Of a DNA stretch of 64,000 nucleotides, positions 8,986-16,646 are shown piece after piece. The DNA comes from Sphingobium lignivorans (GTDB lineage: Bacteria; Pseudomonadota; Alphaproteobacteria; Sphingomonadales; Sphingomonadaceae), in the NCBI RefSeq assembly GCF_014203955.1, contig NZ_JACHKA010000001.1:3808501-3872500 (forward strand), written 5' to 3'. Made by a program: the position numbers and the translations under genes. The notes beneath the pieces were generated by a model, which was not told where the DNA came from, did no database searches, and worked only from the letters and a program-made list of their open reading frames with translations. Numbering within the stretch: position 1 is the first letter of the stretch; each line of letters begins with the position of its first letter.

Positions 8986-9723
8986 ATGACGGGCGCGCTC
9001 ATCATCATTGCATCCTTCGCCACGGCGTTCCTGTCCGGCGTCTTCGGCATGGCCGGCGGGCTGCTGCTGATGGGCGTTCTCGCCTTCCTGCTGCCTATCT
9101 CGGCCGCGTTCGTGACGCATGGCATCCTGCAGCTCGTGGCCAATGGCTGGCGCGCGGTACTGCATCGCCGCTACATCGTCTGGCCGGTCATGAGGACTTA
9201 TGCGCTTGGTGTTTTTGCTGCAGCTGCGCTGGTCGCCGCGGTCGGTTTCGCGCCATCGCGGCCACTGCTGTTCCTGCTCCTAGGGCTGGTGCCGCTCACG
9301 GTCTGGCTGCCGCGCCGGTGGATCAGCTTCGATGCGGCAAAACCGCCCCACGCCTTCCTTGCCGGCTTCACGGTCTCCGGGCTCAACCTGAGCGCCGGCG
9401 TGGCCGGTCCGATGATGGACATCTTTTTCGTTCGCACAGGGCTCGGCCGGCACCAGATCGTCGCCACCAAGGCGACAGGCCAGGTATTCAGCCATCTCGG
9501 TAAGATCATTGTGTTCGGCGCGCCGCTGATTGGCGCGGGAGAAAGCGCGATGCCGCCGCTCTGGGTGTTCGCGATCGCCATCCCTCTGTCGATGGCCGGC
9601 ACCGTGCTGGGCGGCCGCCTTCTGGATCGGATCAGCGATGGTAATTTCAAACGCTATACCGCGTGGATCGTCACCGGCATCGGCGGTCTTTATCTCGTGA
9701 AGGCAGGACTGGAATGGAGCTGA
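8986..9723 (+). CDS. TSUP family (TauE/SafE) membrane transporter
   Basis: Predicted inner-membrane permease of the sulfite exporter TauE/SafE family, 245 residues with about seven or eight hydrophobic segments. It starts IIIASFATAFLSGVFGMAGG; a glycine-rich GMAGG after the first helix is typical. A second repeat contains GLNLSAGVAGPMMDIFFVR. The family exports sulfite, sulfoacetate or related anions. The last codons overlap the start of the DUF455 gene by 10 bp, so the two are translationally coupled. Substrate is not predictable. Confidence 0.88.
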   Translation: MTGALIIIASFATAFLSGVFGMAGGLLLMGVLAFLLPISAAFVTHGILQLVANGWRAVLHRRYIVWPVMRTYALGVFAAAALVAAVGFAPSRPLLFLLLGLVPLTVWLPRRWISFDAAKPPHAFLAGFTVSGLNLSAGVAGPMMDIFFVRTGLGRHQIVATKATGQVFSHLGKIIVFGAPLIGAGESAMPPLWVFAIAIPLSMAGTVLGGRLLDRISDGNFKRYTAWIVTGIGGLYLVKAGLEWS

Positions 9724-10520
9724 AGGAAGAGCGAAGCGTGGCGGATGCCTGCCTCGCAGTGTTGCAGTGCAGCGAACCAAGGGCGAAAATCATGGCGGCG
9801 CGCGCAGCGGCGCGGGACTGGCGATTGGGGCGGCTCGCGCATCGGTTCGACAGCGCGCCGCCGGACCGCCCCGGCCGGCCCGAGCGCCCCCTGCTGCTGC
9901 CACCCCAGCGCATGCCTCGCCGCGGCCGCGGCGGATCGGAGCGCGCGCGCATCGCGATGGTCCACGCTCTGGCCCATATCGAGTTCGTCGCGATCGACCT
10001 CGCCTTCGATCTGGTCGCACGCTTCGGCGACGATATGCCGCCGGATTTCGTTACCGACTGGCTGCGCGTCGGTGCGGACGAAGCCATGCATTTCGCCCTG
10101 CTTGCCCGTCGACTCGCCGAGCTCGGGAGCGATTACGGCGCCTTGCCCGCCCATGACGGTCTTTGGGAAGCGGCGCAGGAAACGGCGCATGACGTCACCG
10201 CCCGTCTCGCCATCGTGCCGATGGTCCTGGAAGCCCGCGCCCTCGACATCACGCCGGAAACGGTCCTGCGTTTTCGGCATTTCGGGGATGAGCGGACGGC
10301 GCGGATGCTCGAACGAATCGTTGACGATGAGATTCGCCATGTCGCCGCAGGCACCAAGTGGTTTCTGTGGGCGACGAACCGAGTGGGCGCTGATCCGCAG
10401 GAAACCTACCAAATGCTGGTCCGCCGCCATTTCCGGGGAGCCGTTAAGCCACCGTTCAACGACTCGGCGCGGAGTCAGGCCGGTCTGACGCGTGATTTCT
10501 ATGGGCCTCTTGCGGGTTAA
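9714..10520 (+). CDS. DUF455 family, ferritin-like domain protein
   Basis: The start ATG at 9714 overlaps the end of the transporter gene and gives MELKEERSVADACLAVLQCS; a longer frame from 9663 would run back through the transporter. The 268-residue product has the ferritin-like four-helix pattern with possible metal ligands spread as in DUF455: EFVAIDLAFD, DEAMHFALL and the late DDEIRHVAAGTKWF (E...H). DUF455 proteins are thought to be di-metal oxygenase-like, with no established reaction. Cytoplasmic. The coupling with the TauE/SafE permease may be positional only. Confidence 0.85.
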   Translation: MELKEERSVADACLAVLQCSEPRAKIMAARAAARDWRLGRLAHRFDSAPPDRPGRPERPLLLPPQRMPRRGRGGSERARIAMVHALAHIEFVAIDLAFDLVARFGDDMPPDFVTDWLRVGADEAMHFALLARRLAELGSDYGALPAHDGLWEAAQETAHDVTARLAIVPMVLEARALDITPETVLRFRHFGDERTARMLERIVDDEIRHVAAGTKWFLWATNRVGADPQETYQMLVRRHFRGAVKPPFNDSARSQAGLTRDFYGPLAG

Positions 10521-10555
10521 CCCAATCTTCGCTCGAAAGGCTTCCAACGGCCGAC

Positions 10556-11314
10556 ATGAGCCGAAACAAAACAATCTTCGAGGGTCCGATCCCAGGGACC
10601 CGACATGGGGTCCGCATGATTCAGTCGCTCGCCGTCAGCTTCCTCCGGGACGGTTTTCATCGCACTGCAACCCGCGTACTGGCCATGGCCACGCTGCTGG
10701 TCGCATCACCCGCTCTGGCTGACGAAGCCGCCAGTGACGCGCAGTTCTCCTCGCTTTTCGCCGCCTGGGTGAACATGGACCGCGCGACCGAACAGAGCAC
10801 TACGACCAAGGCATCCATCCCCTCGCGGGAGCCCGTCGAAAAGCTCATGCTGACCTCCAGCTTCGGCAACCGCTCAGACCCGTTCAACGGCCGCCGCCGC
10901 ATGCATCAGGGCATCGACATCCCCGGCCCGGTCGGCACGCCGATCTACGCTACCGCGGACGGCATCGTGAAGCGCGCCGGATGGGCCAATGGCTATGGCA
11001 ATCTCGTCGAGATCAATCATGGCAACGGCCTCGAGACGCGTTATGGCCACATGTCCAAGCTGATCGCCCAGCCGAACGAGCGCGTGCGCCGCGGCCAGCT
11101 GATCGGCCTGATGGGGTCCACCGGACGTTCCACCGGCAGCCATCTTCATTATGAAGTGCGCATTGCCGGCGCGGCGGTAAACCCGATGCCCTATATCGAA
11201 GGCACCAATTACGAACTCGCTCTCGCCGAGGCCAAGGCCCATGACGAGCGCCTGGTCCAGGTTGCCATGGGTGGTCCCGAAGCTCGCAAGAGCACCGACA
11301 ACAAGGACAATTGA
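10556..11314 (+). CDS. M23 family metallopeptidase (LytM/peptidoglycan endopeptidase type)
   Basis: Exported zinc peptidase, 252 residues. After a basic N-terminal stretch, a hydrophobic signal segment (VLAMATLLVASPALA) suggests export to the periplasm. The M23 domain occupies roughly residues 95-225. RMHQGIDIPGPVGTPIYA contains the H-x3-D zinc ligands, then TRYGHMSKL and SHLHYEVRI supplies the catalytic/zinc HxH. All LytM zinc ligands appear intact, so it should be an active endopeptidase rather than an EnvC-like activator. A strong terminator follows the stop codon. An internal ATG at 10616 is an alternative start. Confidence 0.93.
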   Translation: MSRNKTIFEGPIPGTRHGVRMIQSLAVSFLRDGFHRTATRVLAMATLLVASPALADEAASDAQFSSLFAAWVNMDRATEQSTTTKASIPSREPVEKLMLTSSFGNRSDPFNGRRRMHQGIDIPGPVGTPIYATADGIVKRAGWANGYGNLVEINHGNGLETRYGHMSKLIAQPNERVRRGQLIGLMGSTGRSTGSHLHYEVRIAGAAVNPMPYIEGTNYELALAEAKAHDERLVQVAMGGPEARKSTDNKDN

Positions 11315-11320
11315 GGTCCT

Positions 11321-11343
11321 CGCCCCGGTTTCGCCGGGGTTTT
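11321..11343 (+). terminator. Rho-independent terminator after the M23 gene
   Basis: CCCCGG and CCGGGG pair around TTTCG and are followed by TTTT, six bases after the stop codon of the peptidase gene. Confidence 0.8.
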
Positions 11344-11359
11344 CTGCATCAGGCCAGCG

Positions 11360-11509
11360 TCAGACCACACGCCTGCCGGTCACGAGCTGATAAATCAGCA
11401 CGGCCGCCGCCAGCACGAGCAGCAGATGGATCAGCCCTCCGCCCACATTGAGGGCAAGGAATCCAAGTGCCCAGAGCACCAGCAGCACGACGACTATGGT
11501 CCACAGCAT
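11360..11509 (-). CDS. Small membrane protein, lmo0937-like family
   Basis: A 49-residue protein, MLWTIVVVLLVLWALGFLAL onward, with two hydrophobic helices (residues 3-20 and 24-43) joined by NVGGG and ending in TGRRVV. Size and pattern match the lmo0937 family of tiny membrane proteins, which are often stress-induced. AGGAGAGGTGAGCC precedes the ATG. An EcfG-type promoter lies 44-68 bp upstream of the start (11553-11577), so it is probably part of the general stress response. Molecular function is unknown. Confidence 0.85.
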   Translation of the reverse strand: MLWTIVVVLLVLWALGFLALNVGGGLIHLLLVLAAAVLIYQLVTGRRVV

Positions 11510-11552
11510 GGCTCACCTCTCCTATTATCGCATCTCCGAGTGATGGAGGCAT

Positions 11553-11577
11553 AACGCCCGGCGGAGCGGGAAGTTCC
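11553..11577 (-). promoter_or_regulatory. EcfG-type general stress promoter
   Basis: On the minus strand the sequence reads GGAAC, then exactly 16 bases, then CGTTA. This matches the alphaproteobacterial sigma-EcfG consensus GGAAC-N16/17-CGTT. It faces the lmo0937-like gene, with its -10 element about 45 bp from the ATG. Confidence 0.75.
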
Positions 11578-11734
11578 GCCTGCACATGAGGGAGGGGCGG
11601 GACGGATGCGCAATCCATCCCTTGCGATAGGTTCCCCGATTGACCCAGGCGCTGGTCGCCCCGCTGTTTCCTCATCGCAGTCTGTCCGGATCGGTTGCCT
11701 TGCGGGGGCGCCCGGACACGCCTATCTTGCGCGC

Positions 11735-12058
11735 ATGGACATTGCTCTCACTCCCTCGGCCGCAGCCCGCGTCGCTTCGATCGCCCAGCGGCAAGGCAAG
11801 CCGCCGATCCTGCGACTGGCCGTGGAAGGGGGCGGCTGCTCCGGCTTCCAGTATCGCTTCGGCCTTGCCGAGGTGCCGGAGGAAGACGACCTGATCGTCG
11901 AAACCGATGGCGTCAGGCTTGTCGTCGATTCGATGAGTCTCGATCTGGTGCGCGGCGGCACCGTCGATTTCGTGGACAATCTCGGCGGTTCGGCCTTCCG
12001 GGTGGAGAACCCCAATGCCACGGCCGGCTGCGGCTGCGGTTCCAGCTTCTCGGTCTGA
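11735..12058 (+). CDS. erpA: A-type iron-sulfur carrier (ErpA/IscA/HesB family)
   Basis: Delivers Fe-S clusters to apoproteins in the cytoplasm. The ATG at 11735 (MDIALTPSAAARV) gives 107 residues, the family norm; an ATG at 11606 would add an unrelated N-terminus. The three conserved cysteines are present: Cys in EGGGCSGFQY and two in GCGCGSS near the C-terminus. ErpA and IscA are hard to tell apart by sequence. The absence of isc/suf genes nearby and its place next to xthA, common in alphaproteobacteria, favour an ErpA role. Confidence 0.9.
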   Translation: MDIALTPSAAARVASIAQRQGKPPILRLAVEGGGCSGFQYRFGLAEVPEEDDLIVETDGVRLVVDSMSLDLVRGGTVDFVDNLGGSAFRVENPNATAGCGCGSSFSV

Positions 12059-12107
12059 AGCCCAGCCTGCTCTTCCCCGGTCGGGGCGAAGCGGCTAGGG
12101 CAGGGTC

Positions 12108-12887
12108 ATGCGCATCGCCACTTTCAACATCAACGGCATTCGGGCGCGTCTGCCGCGCCTGCTCGAATGGCTCGCCGAGACGCAGCCTGACGTCGCCTGC
12201 CTGCAGGAAATCAAGACGCAGGATGAGGGCTTTCCCATCGCGGACATTGAGGCGGCTGGTTATGGCGCCATCTGGCACGGCCAGAAAGGCTTCAACGGCG
12301 TTGCGATTCTCGCAAGGGGCGCGACGCCCACCGAGGTGACACGCGGGCTGGACGGCGAGCCGGAGGACGAGCACAGCCGCTATATCGAGGCGGACGTGGA
12401 CGGCGTGCGGATCGCATCCATCTACCTCCCCAACGGCAATCCCGTGCCGGGGCCGAAATTCGACTACAAGCTGCGGTGGATGGCAAGGCTGCGCCAGCGC
12501 GCGGCGCGGATCCTCGCGGAGGAAGTCCCGGCGGTGCTGGCCGGCGACTATAATGTCATCCCGTTCGACCGCGACGTGTGGAAGCCGGCCGCCATGGCCG
12601 CAGACGCGCTGATGCAGCCGGAGAGCCGGGCAGCCTACAAGGCACTCATGTTCGACGGATGGACCGATGCGCTGGCCGCGCGCCATCCTGCGGGTGGCGT
12701 CTGGACCTACTGGGATTATCAGGCCGGCGCCTGGCAACGAGACGCGGGCTTTCGCATCGACCATCTGCTGCTTTCGCCCGCCGCCGCAGACCGGCTGGTC
12801 GATGCGCAAGTGGACAAGGCCTATCGCGGCCGGGAGAAAGCCAGCGATCACGCGCCCGTGTGGGTGCGATTGAAGGATCAGGGCTGA
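12108..12887 (+). CDS. xthA: Exodeoxyribonuclease III (AP endonuclease)
   Basis: Base-excision repair nuclease of the ExoIII/APE1 family, 259 residues. Motifs in order: FNINGIRARL (metal/catalytic Asn), CLQEIKTQ (catalytic Glu), HGQKGFNGVAI, RYIEADVDGVRIASIYLPNG (Tyr), LAGDYNVIPFDRDVW (Asp/Asn) and SDHAPVWVRL (Asp-His pair). All catalytic residues are present, so it is probably active in AP-site cleavage and 3'-5' exonuclease activity. It lies 50 bp after erpA in the same direction. A 16 bp palindrome (12880-12895) spans its stop and that of the convergent cupin fragment. Confidence 0.95.
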   Translation: MRIATFNINGIRARLPRLLEWLAETQPDVACLQEIKTQDEGFPIADIEAAGYGAIWHGQKGFNGVAILARGATPTEVTRGLDGEPEDEHSRYIEADVDGVRIASIYLPNGNPVPGPKFDYKLRWMARLRQRAARILAEEVPAVLAGDYNVIPFDRDVWKPAAMAADALMQPESRAAYKALMFDGWTDALAARHPAGGVWTYWDYQAGAWQRDAGFRIDHLLLSPAAADRLVDAQVDKAYRGREKASDHAPVWVRLKDQG

Positions 12888-12893
12888 TCAGCC

Positions 12894-13169
12894 CTAAGGC
12901 GCTTCGCCCCCTTCCGGCCCCCAGAAGATCACCCAGGCGGCGAAATCGTCGCTCATCTCGATGAATCTGTGCTCGGCGCCTGCCTCGACGAAGATGGCGT
13001 CCTGCGGGCCGAACGCGCGCTGCTCGCCATTCTTCACGAACAGTCCGCTGCCAGAGGCGATAATATAGAGTTCGTCCCGGCTATGGGGCGACTGCGTATC
13101 CGGACCGCGCGGCGCATAAAGGCCAAGGCTCATCATCCCGTGGCGCATGAGGTCCGCATAGCGCATCGC
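12894..13169 (-). pseudogene. C-terminal 90 codons of a cupin protein split by an insertion
   Basis: The segment MRYADLMRHGMMSLGLYAPR through HSRDELYIIASGSG to WVIFWGPEGGEAP is a single-domain cupin whose usual form is 105-115 residues. The missing start lies 3.4 kb away at 16570-16632. Joining the two pieces through one copy of the duplicated CGC restores the frame (GAG GCG ATG CGC) and a 111-residue protein. An open frame still runs into the inserted DNA to a GTG at 13202, so a chimeric 102-residue product is possible. Function of this cupin family is unknown; it was the gene after comM. Confidence 0.82.
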
Positions 13170-13199
13170 CGCCGACAAAACCATCGACAGAAGACTTAA

Positions 13200-13748
13200 C
13201 ACTGCTCTTCAAACAAGGGGGCAGCACAGTCGCCATTTACCGGCGCGGTTTCTGTGCTGAACAATTACGCGCAGTGGCAATTGCAGATCGGCTTTTCGCC
13301 TATGCCTCGCGGTTCGACCGCCGAAAAGCAAATGGCCGTTTGGCTTTCAAACCTGCGCGGCATTGAAGGCTCATTCGTGTATTACCCTGCTGATAGCGGC
13401 AAGAACATTACTGGCAAGTCTCTTGCCAGCATGGGTTACGTCTATAGCAACTCGACCATGGTTGCTGGTTGGACAGGATCACAAGCCACCTCGCTTGAAG
13501 GTGGCGACTTTTTCAGCATCGGCAACGAGCTTTACCGGATCACCTCTGCGCCCAGCACTTCAGTTTCCGGAACGGCAACGCTCACATTCGAGCCACCATT
13601 GCGCCGGGACCATAACGGCGGAACGACCGTCAATTTCCAAACCCCACGGTGCGAATTCCGCGCAGCAAATGCGGAAGATGCACAGGGGTTCAGCAAGGAC
13701 CCAGAGTTCACATACCTTAAGCCCCTCGTCGCGGTGCAGGTGCTCTAA
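13200..13748 (+). pseudogene. Phage tail protein, N-terminally truncated
   Basis: The frame is open from 13200 (after TAA at 13197) to 13748 and reads AAQSPFTGAVSVLNNYAQWQ and onward. Phage tail-assembly proteins have a similar SPFTG...(W)E/Q...L.PM pattern with a further ~20-30 residues before it. Those residues are missing where the segment joins the left end of the insertion. The only internal start is a GTG at 13254 without a clear ribosome site. The rest (FSIGNELYRITSAP, TLTFEPPLR) looks intact. The next small frame begins with an overlapping TAATG, typical of phage tail operons. A relic, most likely not functional. Confidence 0.6.
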
Positions 13749-13831
13749 TGCGCGACGGGATCACACAGGACTGGCTCGACGCGCTTGCAGTTAAGGGCAT
13801 CCGCACAGCGCTTATACGCCGCAAAAGGTAG
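13748..13831 (+). pseudogene. Start of a second phage gene, cut short
   Basis: An ATG overlapping the stop of the tail gene (TAATG) opens a 27-codon frame, MRDGITQDWLDALAVKGIRT, ending at TAG. The tight coupling suggests this was the next gene of a phage tail operon and that most of it was lost. No function can be given. Confidence 0.4.
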
Positions 13832-13861
13832 GCCGCGGGCAATTGTGAGGCATCAAAAAAA

Positions 13862-14143
13862 TCAATCTTCGATCCATCGATAGACGTGAGTAGGGCCCTT
13901 CTGGAAAGCGAACTTGTCAAGATAGGTCAGTGCGTAGCTCCGCAACTGGGCAAGGTCCTTCACCTCGCAGGTGTCATCCTTGTCCTTTTTCAAGCGACGG
14001 TCGGTAGCCAGAAAATCCGCACAATCGAGCAAATACATTTTTAGGACCCGACCCTCGGTTTTCAGAACCCAATACCATACGTCATCCCTGCCTCCCTCTG
14101 TTCCCGCCGGATTATAAGAGATGAGGTAAAAGTTCTCGCGAAG
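13862..14143 (-). pseudogene. Coding-like remnant, no start codon
   Basis: On the minus strand a frame ending at TGA (13862-13864) reads convincingly as protein: NFYLISYNPAGTEGG, DDVWYWVLKTEGRVLKMYLL and KGPTHVYRWIED at the end. No ATG, GTG or TTG lies in frame upstream before the neighbouring gene; an internal ATG would give only 58 residues (MYLLDCADFLATD...). It is probably the tail of a gene truncated before or during formation of this segment. Not recognised. Confidence 0.4.
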
Positions 14144-14159
14144 ATGAGTAGCGCGGACT

Positions 14160-14163
14160 GGCC
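14160..14163. repeat. Left target duplication (GGCC) of the IS3 element
   Basis: GGCC here and at 15403-15406 flanks the IS. Because GGCC is palindromic, and because the restored target GACTGGCCAGTC is a 12 bp palindrome, the inverted repeat seems to extend to 38 bp into host DNA. The true IS ends are TGCTGCC and GGCAGCA. Confidence 0.75.
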
Positions 14164-14198
14164 TGCTGCCGGTTTGGTGGACACCGAGATAGGCTCAT

Positions 14199-15059
14199 TT
14201 AGGCTACCCCAGCTTCTCGCTCGAAGTCGATAGGGCTGAGGTAACCCAGGGTCGAGTGACGCCGGGTCGGATTGTAGAAGCACTCGATGTAATCGAACAC
14301 GTCCGCCTTCGCCTGCGCCCTCGTGCGGTAGACCTTTTTCCCGATCCGCTCGGTCTTGAGCGAGGAGAAGAAGCTTTCCATCGCGGCGTTATCCCAGACG
14401 TTGCCGGACCTGCTCATCGAACAGGTGACGCCGTTGTCGGCCATGAGCCGCTGGAACTGCTCGCTGGTATATTGGCTACCCTGGTCCGAGTGATGCAGCA
14501 GGGCATCGGGCTTTCCGCGTCGCCAGATCGCCATGATGAGCGCATCGGTAACGAGCTGGGCGGTCATCGTGTCGCTCATCGACCAGCCCACCACCCTGCG
14601 CGAGAACAGGTCGATGACGGCGGCCACGTAGAGCCATCCTTCGGCAGTCCAGACGTAGGTAAAATCTGCCACCCACTTCTGGTTGGGCCTGTCGGCCGTG
14701 AACTGGCGACCCAGAACGTTGCCGGCGATGACCGAGCGTTCGCCCTGATCCTTGGGCAGTCCACGGCGGCGTGGCCTGGCCCGCAGCCCTTGCGCTCGCA
14801 TGAGCCGTTCGACCCGATGCAGACCGCAGGAGATGCCTTCGGCGAGCAGGTCGTGCCAGACACGCCGGGCGCCATAGGTGCGATAGCTGCCAACATGGCT
14901 GGCCCTGACCCTCGAGCCGATCACCTCGTCGTCGCGGGCACGCTGTGACGGCGCCCGGGTGAGCCAGGCATGGAAGCCGCTCCGCGAGACACCGAGCGCC
15001 CCGCACATCCATGCCACCGGCCAGATCCCTCGGTGCTTCGCGATGAAGGCGAACCTCAT
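14199..15059 (-). CDS. IS3-family transposase OrfB (DDE integrase core)
   Basis: 286 residues. An HTH_21-type segment (YRTYGARRVWHDLLAEGI) precedes the rve integrase core. The catalytic acids are in WVADFTYVWTAEG (D), LLHHSDQGSQYTSEQF (D) and NAAMESFFSSLKTE (E), the DDE triad with IS3 spacing. The ATG overlaps the orfA stop (ATATGAGG). The fused OrfAB transposase is expected from -1 frameshifting at 15089-15095. The C-terminal RRHSTLGYLSPIDFE motif is intact. Confidence 0.95.
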   Translation of the reverse strand: MRFAFIAKHRGIWPVAWMCGALGVSRSGFHAWLTRAPSQRARDDEVIGSRVRASHVGSYRTYGARRVWHDLLAEGISCGLHRVERLMRAQGLRARPRRRGLPKDQGERSVIAGNVLGRQFTADRPNQKWVADFTYVWTAEGWLYVAAVIDLFSRRVVGWSMSDTMTAQLVTDALIMAIWRRGKPDALLHHSDQGSQYTSEQFQRLMADNGVTCSMSRSGNVWDNAAMESFFSSLKTERIGKKVYRTRAQAKADVFDYIECFYNPTRRHSTLGYLSPIDFEREAGVA

Positions 15060-15346
15060 ATCGAGTCCTTCGCGAAGTAGGCGGCGGCTTTTTTTAGAAT
15101 GTCGCGCTCTGCCTTCAGCTTGGCCACTTCCCGGCGCAGACGGTCGATCTCCAACTGCTCCGGCTTCATCTGACCCTGCCCGGGAAAGGCATGGCCAGGA
15201 TCAGCGGCCAACTCCTTTACCCATTTGCGCAGCAGGTTCTCGTGCACATCCAGATCGCGGGCCGCCTGCGCAACTGCCACACCGCGCTCACGGACCAACC
15301 TTACCGCCTCAAGCTTGAACTCGCGGCTGAACTTCCTTCGTTGCAT
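15056..15346 (-). CDS. IS3-family transposase OrfA (HTH and leucine zipper)
   Basis: 96 residues. RRKFSREFKLEAVRLVRERG with AQAARDLDVHENLLRKWVKE is the helix-turn-helix that binds the IS ends. The C-terminal EIDRLRREVAKLKAERDILK is a leucine-zipper oligomerisation helix. The frame overlaps orfB by four bases. Confidence 0.95.
   Translation of the reverse strand: MQRRKFSREFKLEAVRLVRERGVAVAQAARDLDVHENLLRKWVKELAADPGHAFPGQGQMKPEQLEIDRLRREVAKLKAERDILKKAAAYFAKDSI
15089..15095 (-). other. A7 slippery site for -1 frameshift between orfA and orfB
   Basis: On the coding strand CTA AAA AAA GCC in the orfA frame contains A AAA AAA G, a standard IS3 shift site. After slipping back one base the frame continues without a stop (SRLLREGLDMRFA) into OrfB, producing the OrfAB fusion. 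Confidence 0.8.
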
Positions 15347-16560
15347 TGTGGGCCTCCGATAGGTGAAAACACCCTATCTCGGTGTCCACCAAACCGGCAG
15401 CAGGCCAGTCGACACATCCCTCGATAATTATATGGTTCCCCCACCGCTAACCCCTGAAGAAGAAGAGCTTGCTGATCTACCTGTGCGATTCGATGCGAGC
15501 ACAGCTGGGTTTGAGAAATTACGATCAATGCTAAATGCCAGAAAAGCTAGGGCTCGCCGCTTCAAGCACCTCTGCAACATCGAAACCCGCAATTATGACG
15601 GTTGTCCAAGCGACCTTGGTAACAAGGTCGGTGGATTTTATAGTGAGGTTCTTAATTCAGTAGAAGCTTATGTTGCTGATCTACCGGTGGACTATCGTGG
15701 CTTGATGGCCCTAAATGCCACGTCTTACGGCTTCGGCGATTGGCTCCGCTTTAGTCGTGAGGAAGGTAATAGATTAGTCAATCTAGTTGAAGCTGCTCGC
15801 GAAATCGTATCGAATCGCCGGGCGCAGATCGAACCAATACTGCGCCCGCAGATCGTTGCCGATATGGCTTCAGGCACGAAAAGCGGACTCTTTTTTGACC
15901 TTTTTGGTATCGATAAGGGGCTTGAGGTTCAGTATCGTGAATGGGTCGCCATCGCTAAAATGACCAAAAGCGTTCCCTCTGTTGCCACTAATGAAGGAAA
16001 GATTTTGAGGGCAGCAATCAAAGCCCTCGCCAGTGCTCCAACATTTGCCCTTAGCCGAGGAATTGGAACACTTCAGGAATTGCCTAGCTCCGTCCGGATC
16101 GGAATGACTGGCGCCCGGTATGACTATCTTGTTGAAGTCAGAAACGCAACCTGTCGCCCATTGAAGACGGCAAACTCATGCACATATGAAGCAAGACTTG
16201 GATACGAGTATGTGTTGGCAGGCATGGCACTTCCGAAGATTCAATCCGAATGGTTCAAAAGAACCGATACATTTTTGTCTAAAGATGGGTCGTTTTATTC
16301 GGCGGACTTGAATTCTGCTATGGCCAAGTTTGCCGAACCCAGCGTTCGTGCATCATCTCAATCAGGGGATCCTAATAAGCATCTCAATGATCACTGGAAC
16401 AGCGTTCAGTTAATGCAGAATATTCAAGATGTCAGAGATGGATTGTATAGGCATTAGAGAAATCGTGTTAGGTCACCGCCACGAGCGAGCGGCGCCAGCC
16501 ACTCGATCTAAATAAATACTGGAGCAACTTTTTATGAGGCTCCGGACTTGGCTGTTTATC

Positions 16561-16632
16561 TTATCGGCTCGCCTCGCCTGCCTCAGGCAGCGCTGCATGG
16601 GCCTCGCCGAGCGTCACCAGCCAGTCCCTCAT
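16561..16632 (-). pseudogene. N-terminal 21 codons of the split cupin gene
   Basis: GGAAGGAGAGTCG precedes ATG at 16632, and the frame reads MRDWLVTLGEAHAALPEAGE before entering the inserted segment and stopping at TAA (16561). It begins 15 bp after the comM stop, so the cupin gene was the second gene of a comM operon. The codons continue in frame with the fragment ending at 13169. Confidence 0.8.
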
Positions 16633-16646
16633 CGACTCTCCTTCCC

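Larger units (their letters stand above)
14164..15402 (-). mobile_element. IS3-family insertion sequence, 1239 bp
   Basis: Terminal inverted repeats TGCTGCCGGTTTGGTGGACA.. at 14164-14193 and 15373-15402 are perfect over 30 bp. A 4 bp GGCC target duplication flanks it. It encodes the two overlapping frames orfA and orfB on the minus strand, with an A7G slip site, typical of IS3. Both frames and both ends are intact, so it may still be mobile. Its GC-rich composition fits the host better than the surrounding segment. Confidence 0.93.
14144..16457 (+). pseudogene. Unknown protein gene interrupted by IS after 6 codons
   Basis: The gene starts at ATG 14144 and runs ATG AGT AGC GCG GAC TGG CC, where an IS3 element enters. 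After the IS and one copy of the GGCC duplication it continues A GTC GAC ACA TCC, giving MSSADWPVDTSLDNYMVPPP. The remainder (15407-16457) is open for about 350 codons and could be re-initiated at ATG 15432, though no ribosome site is seen there. The product (~358 residues) has no motif I recognise and no clear membrane segment. A+T content and codon use differ from the chromosome. Confidence 0.7.
13170..16569. mobile_element. 3.4 kb inserted segment with target duplication, containing a nested IS
   Basis: A 3400 bp segment, visibly richer in A+T than its flanks, interrupts the cupin gene. CGC is duplicated at 13167-13169 and 16570-16572 (a fourth base, C, also matches). Inside the duplication the ends read CGCCGACAAAACC and, in reverse complement from the right, AGCCGATAAGATA, a short imperfect terminal inverted repeat (GCCGAYAA). 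It carries a truncated phage tail gene, a coding remnant, a broken unknown gene and an IS3 element, but no transposase of its own apart from the IS. It may be a non-autonomous transposon or a decayed prophage piece moved by one. Confidence 0.65.

Noticed and set aside
12880..12895. AGGGCTGATCAGCCCT as a full bidirectional terminator
   Set aside because: A perfect palindrome covering two convergent stop codons, but with no loop room and no T run; may be incidental.
14156..15410. 38 bp terminal inverted repeat of the IS
   Set aside because: The outer 8 bp (GACTGGCC) come from a palindromic target and its duplication; the real IS repeat starts at TGCTGCC.
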